Assembly: GCF_003965815.1 (NCBI RefSeq)
Contig: NZ_RXOE01000005.1
Location: 310,001 to 374,000, forward strand
From: Variovorax gossypii
GTDB lineage: Bacteria > Pseudomonadota > Gammaproteobacteria > Burkholderiales > Burkholderiaceae_C
Length of the DNA stretch: 64,000 nucleotides
Direction: 5' to 3'
A program made the position numbers and the translations under genes. The notes beneath the pieces are model-generated. The model was not told the origin of the DNA, searched no databases, and worked only from the letters and a program-made list of their open reading frames with translations. Positions within the stretch are counted from its first letter, which is position 1. The number at the start of each line of letters is the position of its first letter. Below are positions 33,137 through 41,862 of this stretch, piece by piece.

Positions 33137-34186
33137 ATGAATGAGTCGGACGCCGTTCCTGTCTTCAGGTTTTCCACGGTCGACTACCCCGAGCGGGATC
33201 GATTTCACCTCTGGGTCAAGGACAACCTCTGCGACTGCAGGTTCGAGGATGACGGCTACGGCGCATTCGATGCGGAAGCCACCGGCGCGGCACTCGGCCC
33301 GCTGGTCATCTCGGGGAGACGCTGGCCCAAACGGCCGCGGCCTTTGACCTACGCGGTCCATCGCAACGCACGGCGCATCCGACTGGACGGCCAGGAATCC
33401 TTTCGCTTTACGTTGCTGCTCAACGGGCAAGTGACCCGTCGATCGATGGGCCCGGATTCCATCAAGAAGTCCGGTGATCTGTTCTTCTACGATGTCGCGC
33501 AGATCAACGATTGCATGGTCGAAGCCGGGGACGTGATCAGCGTCGTCGTGCCCAGGCACCTGCTGCCCGGCTCTGCTGCACTTCTGCATGATCGAACGCT
33601 CGGAAGCGGCATCGGCCGGCTTCTGGGCGATCAGATACTGTCGCTGTTTCGCAATCTCTCCAGCCTGCAGCACAAGGACGTGCCCGGCGTCGTCCAGTCG
33701 ACGTTGCTGCTCATGGCTGCCGCCGTTTCGCCAACGGTCGAGGCGATTCACGAGGCGAGCAGCCCCATCCGCAGGGGCCTGCTCGAGCGGATCCGGCATC
33801 ACATCGATGCGCACCTGCTGGAGCCTGATCTGACGCCCGAGCGGATCTGCCGGGACGTCGGCGTGTCGCGGGCCAAGCTCTATCAACTGTTCGAGGAAGA
33901 CGGCGGGATCATGCGGCAGATCCGGCGCAGGCGACTGCGTCATGCCTATCAGGTGCTCAGTGACCCTCAGCGTCAACATGTGCGAATTGCGGAGATCGCA
34001 TGGAGCCATGGCTTCTCGGACGAGAAGTACTTCTATCGTCTTTTCAAGGCCGAGTTCGGTCATACGCCGAAGGAGACAATGGAGCGCCGCTCAGGCCCGG
34101 CGTTTCTGCCCTACGGTCAGGTCCCATTGAACGCGGGGAGCAGCCTTCCTGGATGGACGTTGCCATTCGGTGTGCTCAACAACTGA
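33137..34186 (+). CDS. AraC-family regulator with AraC-binding-like N-domain
   Basis: A 349-residue regulator. The N-terminal about 200 residues resemble AraC_binding_2 (F-R-F-S-T-V-D-Y-P-E-R-D-R-F-H-L-W), which senses or dimerises. The C-terminal about 100 residues carry the AraC helix-turn-helix (LTPERICRDVGVSRAKLYQLFEEDGGI..IAEIAWSHGFSDEKYFYRLFKAEFGHTPKE). ATG 33137 is chosen for its AGAAGAGAG site; in-frame ATGs at 33116 and 32996 are alternatives. Its divergence from the six-gene exported operon suggests it controls that operon. Confidence 0.88.
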   Translation: MNESDAVPVFRFSTVDYPERDRFHLWVKDNLCDCRFEDDGYGAFDAEATGAALGPLVISGRRWPKRPRPLTYAVHRNARRIRLDGQESFRFTLLLNGQVTRRSMGPDSIKKSGDLFFYDVAQINDCMVEAGDVISVVVPRHLLPGSAALLHDRTLGSGIGRLLGDQILSLFRNLSSLQHKDVPGVVQSTLLLMAAAVSPTVEAIHEASSPIRRGLLERIRHHIDAHLLEPDLTPERICRDVGVSRAKLYQLFEEDGGIMRQIRRRRLRHAYQVLSDPQRQHVRIAEIAWSHGFSDEKYFYRLFKAEFGHTPKETMERRSGPAFLPYGQVPLNAGSSLPGWTLPFGVLNN

Positions 34187-34250
34187 TCGGGTGTTCAGCG
34201 TTCCGACCGGCCGATTCTGAAGCTGACGGCAGCGAAGAGATCACAAGACC

Positions 34251-34757
34251 ATGAAAAGAGCACTCCTCATATTTTTCCTGGCCTCGCAGAGCGTGCTTTT
34301 CTTCGGTCCCCAGGCTCGCGCGCAGGTGGCTTGCCCTTCGGGTTGGATCCCCTATAGCGCGACGTCCTGCGGGCCCGCACCCAATTCGCAGCAATCCCCC
34401 AAGCCCAACGACCATGGCGCCCCCCTCCAGTTGGGGTCTCGTTGGGGGGCGATCGCCACCGATGGAGTGAAGGGTGTGCTCGGGACTGCCACCGGGGAGC
34501 GCAGCGAGCAAGGTGCCGCAGGCAAGGCATTGGCGGATTGCCAGGCCAAGGGGGGAGCGCCCTGCAAGCTCCAGATTTCCTATGCCAATGGATGCGCAGC
34601 GATGATCGTCGGGGGTCGTGGATTCAGTACGGCCTACGCCGGCACCAAGGAAGAGGCCATACAGAGAGCCATGGCGGTCTGCCGCAGCGATGGCGATACC
34701 GAATGCCATGTGTACTACACCGATTGCAGCCTGCCGAGACGGGACTCCTGGCCGTAG
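34251..34757 (+). CDS. Exported DUF4189 protein (third intact copy)
   Basis: A 168-residue secreted protein. The signal peptide (LLIFFLASQSVLFFGPQARA) precedes a C-P-S-G-W-I-P-Y linker and a DUF4189 domain (RWGAIATDGVKGVLGTATGERSEQGAAGKALADCQAKGGAPCKLQISYANGCAAMI). It lies 64 bases after the araC gene in the same direction and is the most divergent of the three copies. Confidence 0.87.
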   Translation: MKRALLIFFLASQSVLFFGPQARAQVACPSGWIPYSATSCGPAPNSQQSPKPNDHGAPLQLGSRWGAIATDGVKGVLGTATGERSEQGAAGKALADCQAKGGAPCKLQISYANGCAAMIVGGRGFSTAYAGTKEEAIQRAMAVCRSDGDTECHVYYTDCSLPRRDSWP

Positions 34758-34806
34758 GTCTCTGTCCAGAGACTGCCAGCGTCATGGCTTACGAAGAGTG
34801 GAAAAG

Positions 34807-34974
34807 ATGCGACTCAAAATCCTTCTGGCTGGTTGCGTGGCTTGCATCAACACTGCCGGACACGTTCGGAAGCCCCGTCCTCCAGGCTGGGTCGACGCAG
34901 AGATACCAAGCGACCGGTGCACCGAGCTGCACTGTGGCTGCACCGCATTCAGCTTGCCAAGGCAACCGAAGTAG
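34807..34974 (+). CDS. Possible small lipoprotein
   Basis: A 55-codon frame starting M-R-L-K-I-L-L-A-G-C, a lipobox-like start with very short signal. The remainder is Cys-containing and has no recognised family. The ribosome site is weak, so this may not be a gene. Confidence 0.3.
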   Translation: MRLKILLAGCVACINTAGHVRKPRPPGWVDAEIPSDRCTELHCGCTAFSLPRQPK

Positions 34975-35046
34975 AGATGTCCGCCCCCAAGGTACACAGA
35001 CCTTTCCGGGGCGCATCACTTTCGGGCGTCACAGAGGAGTTGCACG

Positions 35047-35433
35047 ATGACACTGACAGCCAGCATTGACGAGATCGCCAGCAGCCTGGACGGGCTGGAT
35101 CCGCCCTGGCTACCTCGCTACGACCTGCGCGCCTATGCCGCCAAGGTGGACAACGAGTGCGGATACACCTCCGACATGATGGTCGGCATGGAAATACACA
35201 CGAAGATGTTCGAGGAGGTCGTGGCCTTCGTGCAGTTGTGCGGCGCGTTTGCTCAATTGCACCCCTCGGATGCGAGGCAGTATGCGTGTATGCGTGATGA
35301 CAGGGCGGGGATCGACGACGCGCTTGCCCGCAATGCCAGCCACGCCTGCCCGACCTACACAGGGTTGCTGGCGCTGCTGATCGAGCGGGGCATTCTTGTG
35401 CCGCGCGCGCAGAATCCGGCCTCACCTCGGTAA
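35047..35433 (+). CDS. Soluble protein of unknown function
   Basis: A 128-residue protein without signal peptide, with a strong GAGGAG site. It is helical, with R-Y-D-L-R-A-Y-A-A-K-V-D-N-E-C-G-Y near the start and L-L-A-L-L-I-E-R-G-I-L at the end. No family was recognised. It sits among exported-protein genes, and small cytoplasmic proteins in such places can be immunity proteins, which is a guess. Confidence 0.65.
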   Translation: MTLTASIDEIASSLDGLDPPWLPRYDLRAYAAKVDNECGYTSDMMVGMEIHTKMFEEVVAFVQLCGAFAQLHPSDARQYACMRDDRAGIDDALARNASHACPTYTGLLALLIERGILVPRAQNPASPR

Positions 35434-35499
35434 GGCATGGCGCACCAGCCCGTGCGCTGCTGCATCCTGAAGGGCGCGCGGCTTCAACATTTCGCTTCC

Positions 35500-35777
35500 C
35501 ACCGGCGATGGCCATCACCGCAGCTTTCGTGCGTACCTTGGCAATCGCGGCGGACTCGCCAGATGCCTCAGCCACTTTCTGTTCTTTGATGGCGTTGACG
35601 ACAAAGGCATCCAATGCCGGCTCGATGACCCAGACAACCTCTTCAAAGGGGCCGACTCGGCTCGGCGCGTCCTGCGAATTTGTTGAGCCCCTGCTGCAAC
35701 TGTTCGAGATGCACCGGATGGTCCCTGAGCACGTCGCACAGCCGCGGAGGAATGGGTGGGGAAGCGAGTCTAGGCAT
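35500..35777 (-). pseudogene. Frameshifted paralogue of the 35859 gene
   Basis: From ATG 35777 (minus strand, AGGAGG ahead) the start M-P-R-L-A-S-P-P-I-P-P-R-L matches the intact neighbour M-P-R-L-A-S-P-P-I-P-T-K-L. After about 44 codons the frame hits a stop near 35645, but the following frame continues the similarity (P-F-E-E-V-V-W-V-I-E-P, E-A-S-G-E-S-A-A-I-A-K). A one-base indel near 35655 explains the break. Confidence 0.75.
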
Positions 35778-35858
35778 CGCACCTGCCTCCTGCAAAAAAT
35801 TCGAGGTCCATCGACCGGTGAGCCTGGTGGGGCCTCGTCCAACGGTCCACTGGCGGCA

Positions 35859-36209
35859 TCATTCGGACACCTCCTTGTTCTCCTGGAAGCAATTCCAAAA
35901 GCCGTCATGGCCAAGCCAGCGGGCCTTGGAGCGCGCCCGGAGCATCGCCCGTTCCTTTTCCCTCGCCCGCTCGATCGCGGCGGTGTCGCCGCTGGCCTCT
36001 GCCGCTTGCCGTTCGTCGTGTGCCTGGGTCGCGAAATCTGCCAGCTCATCTTCAAGCGACCAGATGGCTTCATCGAATGGCTGCAGCCTTGGTGCGGCGT
36101 GGTCCGCGAATTTGTCAAGCACCTTCTGCAGCCGCGCGATCTGTTCCGGATAGTCCTTGAGCAACTCGAAAAGCTTCGTGGGAATGGGTGGCGAAGCGAG
36201 TCTTGGCAT
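35859..36209 (-). CDS. Small soluble protein of unknown function (intact paralogue)
   Basis: A 116-residue, Ala/Glu-rich, mostly helical protein starting M-P-R-L-A-S-P-P-I-P-T-K-L-F-E-L-L, with E-R-Q-A-A-E-A-S-G-D-T-A-A-I-E-R-A-R-E-K in the second half. AGGAAGG precedes ATG 36209. A frameshifted copy lies immediately downstream, so the gene was duplicated in tandem. No family was recognised. Confidence 0.7.
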   Translation of the reverse strand: MPRLASPPIPTKLFELLKDYPEQIARLQKVLDKFADHAAPRLQPFDEAIWSLEDELADFATQAHDERQAAEASGDTAAIERAREKERAMLRARSKARWLGHDGFWNCFQENKEVSE

Positions 36210-36431
36210 CGGCTGGCCTTCCTGCAAGCAAATAGGGGGGTTTCGCTGGCCGTAAGCTTGGCGTGTCGTCGGACTTGTACGTTCATCACACGCGGTGGAC
36301 GCCTTGCATCCCCCGGGCGACTTGGCATCGCATGAGCCTGGTCGGGCAAGTTGTTCGCGCAAATCACGGACTTTCTCGTGCCGGGCAACAGGATTCCGCG
36401 CGTTTCCCTTCTTGAGATAGATCGAGTGAAG

Positions 36432-36770
36432 CTATGGCTCCTTGGAGCGAGGGAAATCCGCAGCTCCAAGTTCGAGCGCCATGCTCCTGATCGCGTTCAG
36501 CGTGCCGTAGCCGGGGTTCTTCCGGCAATGCTTCACCACGTGGTCCACGACCATCTTCTCAGAGAGGTCTGGGTAGATCCTTTGTGGGTTGTACGTGTTG
36601 TATGCGGAGATATAGCCGCGCGTGTACTGATGCAACTGGGCGCGGACCGACGGGTCTCGCTGATGCCCAAGGACCGTGCGGCAGGGCAGACCCTCGTAAA
36701 CCGAAATGACGGGCTTCGTGGCAAACGCCGTTGAACCGAAGAGTGCCGCGACAAGAAAAATTGCTTTCAC
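36432..36770 (-). CDS. Small periplasmic Cys-pair protein
   Basis: A 112-residue protein from GTG 36770. The signal peptide (VKAIFLVAALFGSTAFA) is followed by a helical domain with two cysteines: L-P-C-R-T-V, then Y-T-R-G-Y-I-S-A-Y-N and V-V-K-H-C-R-K-N-P. This layout recalls HdeA-like chaperones and Rap1a/Tai-type immunity proteins, but the match is not firm. No clear ribosome site is visible at the GTG. Confidence 0.6.
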   Translation of the reverse strand: MKAIFLVAALFGSTAFATKPVISVYEGLPCRTVLGHQRDPSVRAQLHQYTRGYISAYNTYNPQRIYPDLSEKMVVDHVVKHCRKNPGYGTLNAIRSMALELGAADFPRSKEP

Positions 36771-36920
36771 AGGAGTTGACTTTGCTTGGATTTGCAGCGG
36801 CTGCAATGCGAGCGATGCGGGGACATCAAGACGTCTCACTCGAGGAGGCGAACCGCAAGCGAAGAAGTACAACTGCCGTGCAAACGAGCTACCGTTGAAC
36901 AATATGCCATGGCTCACCTC

Positions 36921-37361
36921 CTAGCGCAGCGGTTCGAACGACGGCGATGTGAAGCCGCCCTCCATCGTGCCGCTCAATGCAGTGCCGCTGCAGGTCCACG
37001 TCCAGCGCTCGAACGTGTAGTTGCTCTGGATCCAGCGATTGCCGGCGGCGTCGCCGCCAGGCGAGCGAACCGACCAGCCTATCTCTGCGTTGTAGTGTGC
37101 TGCATCGCGTCCGTCGATCACGACGCCTTTGGTATCGACGATCTTTTCGCGCGTTGCGCCGTTCTCGATCGGCTGAGACCCCTTGTCTGCGCCGATCTTG
37201 TCCTGTGCATGCAGCTGTCGCAGACGATCCACGCAGGCGTCGAAGCTGGCGAATGATTCCGATGGCGTCTGGCGCAGCGGCAAATGTCCGCTCGCATGGA
37301 CCGATGGCGCGAACAGTACCAGCACGCTCAGCAAGCAGGGGATTGCGTCGAGTCGCTTCAT
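36921..37361 (-). CDS. Exported protein of unknown function
   Basis: A 146-residue protein. Its signal peptide (IPCLLSVLVLFAPSVHA) is followed by S-F-D-A-C-V-D-R-L-R-Q-L-H and a beta-rich C-terminal half (Y-T-F-E-R-W-T-W-T-C-S-G). AGGAGG precedes ATG 37361. No family was recognised. It reads leftward and may be transcribed with the 36432 gene 150 bases downstream. Confidence 0.72.
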   Translation of the reverse strand: MKRLDAIPCLLSVLVLFAPSVHASGHLPLRQTPSESFASFDACVDRLRQLHAQDKIGADKGSQPIENGATREKIVDTKGVVIDGRDAAHYNAEIGWSVRSPGGDAAGNRWIQSNYTFERWTWTCSGTALSGTMEGGFTSPSFEPLR

Positions 37362-37731
37362 CCTTAAGCCTCCTGTGTACAACCAGCGGCCCCCTGGCAG
37401 AAGAACATCGATGGGTAGAAGCACCACGCGGGCGCCAGGCGATGCCCCGGTCTTCCGGCCAGCATGCCTCGCCAGGAGCATTCGGCGGGCACGGACTCAG
37501 GGTTCATATCCTTCAAATCTTGCTGTGTTGACGCGCCAGCTGCAACCTGGGATCAATGAATCGAACGACGCCCAACGCCAGGTGGCGGCCGATGATTGAC
37601 GTGTTTCATCCATGTGTAGTGCTCTTCTTGCAGGCGGTGCCGAAAACCTTCTCTCGACCGGAGCGCTCGCTGCAATGGTGGTCTCAGTCAGGATCTGATG
37701 TGGAACATCGGGACGCAGTGTGCATGACCTT
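37362..37731. other. Intergenic stretch without a supported gene
   Basis: Open frames on both strands lack ribosome sites and known families. It leads into a direct repeat at 37732. Confidence 0.4.
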
Positions 37732-37887
37732 CGCCGCGCCGAAGTGGACTCCGCTGAGTAGATTGGTGGAATCCCGTCCGACGCAGTCATCCCATGGTCT
37801 CGGCCTTGCTGTTTGCGTTTCACGGGCGCTTCTCACCATCTTCATTCAATGCGGTGATGAGACCGTCATCATGGCGATCCCGTCACC
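37732..37887 (+). repeat. Dispersed direct repeat, copy 1 (about 155 bases)
   Basis: Shares long matching blocks with 41583-41736 in the same order: GCCGCGCCGAAGTG, GATTGRTGGAATCCYGTC, TTTCATTCAATGC-like and CATGGCGATCCCGTCACC. It ends 12 bases before the ankyrin-like gene. Confidence 0.7.
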
Positions 37888-37899
37888 CGCGAGAGTTCC

Positions 37900-40314
37900 A
37901 TGAAGAAGATCCTGAATCTAGGGCTAAGCACCGTGATCGCGTTGTCGCTCGTACTTCTGTCCACGGGGGCGAGCGCCTTTTCCGGCGACGCCACGGACAA
38001 CGCATTCGCCGCCTTGCTTTCGATGCCAGGCGCCGAGCCGGAGCAGGGCTACTGGGATTTTCCGAAGCCTGATGACCTGCCGGCGCGCGACGAGACGGCC
38101 CTGATCACCTATCTGGCGAAGCAAATGAAGGACGGCGCGGACCCCAATGCCTACCGGCACCTCGGCACCCTGCTCCACCACGCCATCCGCGCGGGCCAGC
38201 AACGCACCGCGATCTGGCTGCTTGCTCATGGCGCGGATCCGCGCAAGACGCTCCAGGGCGGCACGGACACCGCCGTGACACTCGGCGTTCGCTACAAGCG
38301 CGAAAAGGTCCTGCTGGCACTGAAGTCGACCTATGGCCTCGTGCCCGACACGACGCCCGCGTCATCAGCAAAGCCGCCACCCCAGCCCGTGGATGCCAGG
38401 CGCATCGCTTCACTGACCTTCGGCTCCCCCGCCGACGACAAGCTGGCGCGGGACTACATGCGCCGGGTGGCGATATCCGTGACCTCCTACAACCCCCAGA
38501 GCGACCGGACGGCCACCAGCGAGGCTGCCGTTGGTCAATGGACTGCGCTGGCCGCCCGCCTGAACCCCGAGGTCTATGCCCGCATCATGGACGACGATCA
38601 GGCCGTGAGCGACCTGGTACTGATGCACAGCCGCTCCGCCGCGGGCCTGGACGCGGCCCTGTCGGGCGTGCCCGCTCCGGTCCTGCAGCGTCGCGTGAAC
38701 GCCGCGGTGCGCGGCCTGGCGCAGCGTGCCGCGCTGCTCGGGTCCTCGGGCGACGCCCTCCCCGCCTACGGGCTGGCACCGGAGCTCTGGCGCACGCTGT
38801 GGCGACATCTGCCTCGACCGATCGACTACACCGAGTGGCCCTCGCTGGCCGGGCGGATCCAGCCCGAGCTCTGGGGCGAGCTGTTCGCCAGCGGCTACGC
38901 CAACCGCGACGCGAACACCGCGTTGCAGTGTGCGCCTGCCGAGATGGGCGCGAAGGCCTTCGAGGCCGCTTGGCCTGTCATGCTTGCGCAGTTCGGCAAC
39001 GCCCGCGACACCGTACCGATCACGATACTGAGCCAGTTCCGGCTCATCGGCTCGCAGTACCCCGACTGCGCAACCTCCAGCGAGGCCGACACCCACGCAA
39101 AGCTGCTTTTCCTTGCATCGCAGGGGGCAGCCCGGCCGATTCGCGGGCTGGACGCCAAGCGCGTCGCAGCCGATGCCAAGTCACTGGTGCCAGCCGTGAG
39201 CCCCTTCATTGACAACACGGCGAGCGGCAAGCCCAGGCTCGTCGACGCGCAGGCGAACTGCACCTTCGAACTGACCGAGCCCTTGTACCGCGAACTCCTG
39301 AACCACGCGACGGTGAAAGGCGACCAGGACACCGTGGAGGTTCGCGTTGAAACGGTTCAACTCATCGAACTCCCCGGTGATGCTCGATGCAGCTTGCTGG
39401 TGGGAGGCAGCTCGCAGGTCGACGGCTATGTGGGCGGCCTCGTGGACACCTTCACCGGGCCAGAGAACAACCCCACGCCCTCGTGCCCCGATCCGAGCGA
39501 CCGGTACGAGGTCTGGCGCGAGCGCGGCGGCAAGGTCAAGCGTCTGAACACCGATATGGGCGGCGACGATGGCGTGCCCCGGCTGATGCCGGTCCAGGAC
39601 ACGGTGACGGGCCATCGCTATTACCTCCACGACGGCATGCAGTACGGCAGGTGCCATGGGGCGCTCAGGCTGCCGTTCACCTTCGAATGGAAGTCGTCGG
39701 CACAGGGGCCTGCGCTGATGAAGACGACGGCATTGCCCGAGCTGGAGGAGGCGCTGTATGCGCAGTGCGATGTCGGCGACAGGGCCGGTGTGCGATGCAA
39801 CGGCATTTCCGCGTTGAACGCGGTCGCCCCTTCTGCGGCCGCCTCCACTCGAAAGGATGCCTTCAACAGCCTGGATCTCCAGACGTTCCTCAAGGTGTTT
39901 CGCAAGACGCAGTTCGACGACTACCAGGCCGCGGTACAAGCGCTGGACAGACCGCGCCTGCAGGCCTTCAAGACCGCAGGCGTTCCCGGCCCGTGGACCG
40001 CGGAAGCCATCAAATCGCTGGCGCGCTCGGATCTGCCGCTGGCCGACCGGCGCCGGCGCATCGCCTGGCTGTTTGCCGACCATGACCAGCTGGCGCGGGC
40101 GTTGGACAACGAGGTGCTGGCGTCGCTGGCGGACTGGCTGCCGCGCGAAGACTGGGGCCCGATTCTGGGCGTCGTCACAAGTCACCGGGACGTCTACTAC
40201 GGCCTTGGCTATCTGCGAGCCGGCCTTGCCGAAAAGAAACGCGATGCACTTGCCTGCGACATCGACCGCGCCCAGGGCTTGATGTGTGGCGAGACCTGGG
40301 GCGCTGACCGCTAA
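37900..40314 (+). CDS. Large exported protein with ankyrin-like N-terminal repeats
   Basis: An 804-residue secreted protein. The signal peptide (LSTVIALSLVLLSTGASA) is followed at residues about 70-140 by ankyrin-like units (T-L-L-H-H-A-I-R-A-G-Q-Q-R-T-A-I-W-L-L-A-H-G-A-D-P). The rest is a long unassigned region with scattered cysteines and several G-x-R-Y-Y-L-H-D-G and D-R-x-R-R-I-A-W-L-F elements. Ankyrin repeats bind proteins; a periplasmic ankyrin protein could be an inhibitor or immunity factor, which is inference. Large insert-like gene flanked by the 37732 and 41583 direct repeats. Confidence 0.8.
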   Translation: MKKILNLGLSTVIALSLVLLSTGASAFSGDATDNAFAALLSMPGAEPEQGYWDFPKPDDLPARDETALITYLAKQMKDGADPNAYRHLGTLLHHAIRAGQQRTAIWLLAHGADPRKTLQGGTDTAVTLGVRYKREKVLLALKSTYGLVPDTTPASSAKPPPQPVDARRIASLTFGSPADDKLARDYMRRVAISVTSYNPQSDRTATSEAAVGQWTALAARLNPEVYARIMDDDQAVSDLVLMHSRSAAGLDAALSGVPAPVLQRRVNAAVRGLAQRAALLGSSGDALPAYGLAPELWRTLWRHLPRPIDYTEWPSLAGRIQPELWGELFASGYANRDANTALQCAPAEMGAKAFEAAWPVMLAQFGNARDTVPITILSQFRLIGSQYPDCATSSEADTHAKLLFLASQGAARPIRGLDAKRVAADAKSLVPAVSPFIDNTASGKPRLVDAQANCTFELTEPLYRELLNHATVKGDQDTVEVRVETVQLIELPGDARCSLLVGGSSQVDGYVGGLVDTFTGPENNPTPSCPDPSDRYEVWRERGGKVKRLNTDMGGDDGVPRLMPVQDTVTGHRYYLHDGMQYGRCHGALRLPFTFEWKSSAQGPALMKTTALPELEEALYAQCDVGDRAGVRCNGISALNAVAPSAAASTRKDAFNSLDLQTFLKVFRKTQFDDYQAAVQALDRPRLQAFKTAGVPGPWTAEAIKSLARSDLPLADRRRRIAWLFADHDQLARALDNEVLASLADWLPREDWGPILGVVTSHRDVYYGLGYLRAGLAEKKRDALACDIDRAQGLMCGETWGADR

Positions 40315-40342
40315 CACCAGAGAGGCCAGGGCAGCAACGCTG

Positions 40343-40416
40343 AAGGGCCGCCGCAGGCGCGCGGCACGCGCCGAGCACGCGCGCATGTGCGCGTCCAGGA
40401 CCTTGAACGCGAGAAC
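40343..40416 (-). repeat. radC-RNA-like leader fragment (copy A3)
   Basis: It keeps the GC-rich middle with CGCGC-GCAT-GTGCG and CCTTGAACGCGAGAAC (40401-40416), plus flanking sequence like that of copy A4 (AGGCAAGCCCTCC). The gene-proximal hairpin is missing and no gene follows on the minus strand; the ankyrin-like gene abuts instead. The rest of 40417-40724 shows no supported gene. Confidence 0.7.
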
Positions 40417-40724
40417 GAGGGGGAGCCTCAGGGCTTTCACAGGCAAGCCCTCCCTCTGCAGCCGCCATGTCCCTGTAGTGCATCGAACAGACCCTCATCG
40501 CGCTGGCGGCCAGCTGCAGGACGACCACGCCCATGCCCGGCAGGAAGCCGGCCACCATGAGGCATGTCGGGCCGCGCGGCGCCTCCATTCCATTCAGACG
40601 TCGCTTCAAGGCAACGCGGCTCAGTTTTTTACGAACTTTGAACGACTTTCGTTCTACACCGCATGTTGTCGGGGCGGCGCGGCAGGCCCCATCATCTGCA
40701 AGACGCAACTTGTAGGAGATGCGG

Positions 40725-41009
40725 ATGGATTCACTCTGCGCCAGCAAACTGTTCCGTGAAGCCGGGCGCCGCGTCGATGTGGGATCCGTGGCACTGGAGC
40801 CTTGCGTGCGTTTCGCCTCCGTGCGGATGCATGGCGACGCTTTGGCCGAGCACGGCGGGTTAGCGGCGCTCGACAGCGAAGGCGGCAGCATCAATGCGAG
40901 GTTCGCGACACCGACCCTGCGCCCGCGGCGAGAGACCTCCTACGCGGGCCAGTACCGCGACGAACTGCAGGACCACGGATTCAATTTCACTCTGAATTGG
41001 GCTTTCTGA
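40725..41009 (+). CDS. Small protein of unknown function
   Basis: A 94-residue protein with TAGGAG six bases ahead of ATG 40725. It has no signal peptide; the C-terminus reads Y-A-G-Q-Y-R-D-E-L-Q-D-H-G-F-N-F-T-L-N-W-A-F. No family was recognised. It is followed after 11 bases by another unknown gene, so the two form a compact operon. Confidence 0.55.
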   Translation: MDSLCASKLFREAGRRVDVGSVALEPCVRFASVRMHGDALAEHGGLAALDSEGGSINARFATPTLRPRRETSYAGQYRDELQDHGFNFTLNWAF

Positions 41010-41020
41010 GGGAGATCGCG

Positions 41021-41434
41021 ATGACCGCTCGGAACTTTTCAACCATTGCTGCAGCCAGCAAAGCCGTCAATTTCGTGCTCGCGGAAACGGAGCTTGGAGC
41101 CACGCCAGCGCACTACTTCGAGCCGACCAATCTGGGTGGACTGCCGCCGACGGAGTCTGAGCTCAGGGTCAAGGAGGACACGGAGCTGGGCAATCGCACC
41201 CGCTTCGCGACCCATATGTGCCTCATGTCGGCCAGTCAGGCCTTGAAGGCATGCCTGGACCTGCTCAGTTGTGAAGTCGATCTGCCTCCCCGTGAACGCG
41301 TGCGCAAGTTGGCGGAAATCGCCAGCAAGGCACGCGCCGCCGAGGAGATGGCTGCGCAGGCCGCCGGCGTTCTATTGGGCGAGGTCAACATGCTCGAGAA
41401 CGCCTCGATCGTGGTCTCGCGCGGGGCACCGTGA
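41021..41434 (+). CDS. Helical protein of unknown function
   Basis: A 137-residue protein with GGGAG ahead of ATG 41021. The C-terminal two thirds are strongly helical (A-S-Q-A-L-K-A-C-L-D-L-L-S, R-V-R-K-L-A-E-I-A-S-K-A-R-A-A-E-E-M-A-A-Q-A-A-G-V-L-L). No family was recognised. It may act with the 94-residue protein encoded just upstream. Confidence 0.6.
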   Translation: MTARNFSTIAAASKAVNFVLAETELGATPAHYFEPTNLGGLPPTESELRVKEDTELGNRTRFATHMCLMSASQALKACLDLLSCEVDLPPRERVRKLAEIASKARAAEEMAAQAAGVLLGEVNMLENASIVVSRGAP

Positions 41435-41582
41435 GCTGCCGCAAGCCGCGAAAATTCCCAGTAGCTCTTCCAGCGACACCTCGCTCGCACCTGCCCCGCA
41501 AGATGTTGTGGATAGCAGTTACTGCAACGGTTGTCGTAGTCAAGACCTTACGTCAGGCGCAACACGCGCGTGCTTGATCTTT

Positions 41583-41736
41583 GCCGCGCCGAAGTGAGAT
41601 CCGCCAGGGAGATTGATGGAATCCTGTCTCATGCAGGCATTGCAGCATTCTGGTTGACCTCTTGCGTCTCACGGAGGCTTCTCATCGCTTTCATTCAATG
41701 CAGCGTTGGCACCGCCACCATGGCGATCCCGTCACC
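41583..41736 (+). repeat. Dispersed direct repeat, copy 2
   Basis: Imperfect copy of 37732-37887 in the same orientation. The two copies bracket the ankyrin-like gene, the leader fragment A3 and the two-gene unknown operon, a cassette of about 3.7 kb. The other parts of 41435-41862 hold no gene I can support. Confidence 0.7.
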
Positions 41737-41814
41737 GTCAGCGCTCCTCCCTCCCCGCCGCGCGGCGAGCCGACATGGGCAATCCCAAGGCAGCACCATA
41801 TGTGCATCACCTAG

Positions 41815-41834
41815 ATGTCGAATATATTGGACAT
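41815..41834. promoter_or_regulatory. Operator candidate ATGTCGAATATATTGGACAT
   Basis: A near-perfect 20-base dyad with an AATATATT centre, 28 bases upstream of the XRE gene. It also overlaps a possible -35 (TTGGAC 41827-41832). Likely the autoregulatory site of the XRE protein. Confidence 0.6.
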
Positions 41835-41862
41835 TTGCCCTTTAGTTCGACAGAATGCACAC

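Noticed and set aside
40540..40894. A minus-strand frame with a membrane-like stretch near 40480-40580
   Set aside because: It runs through the leader fragment and opposes the 40725 gene. No ribosome site and no family.
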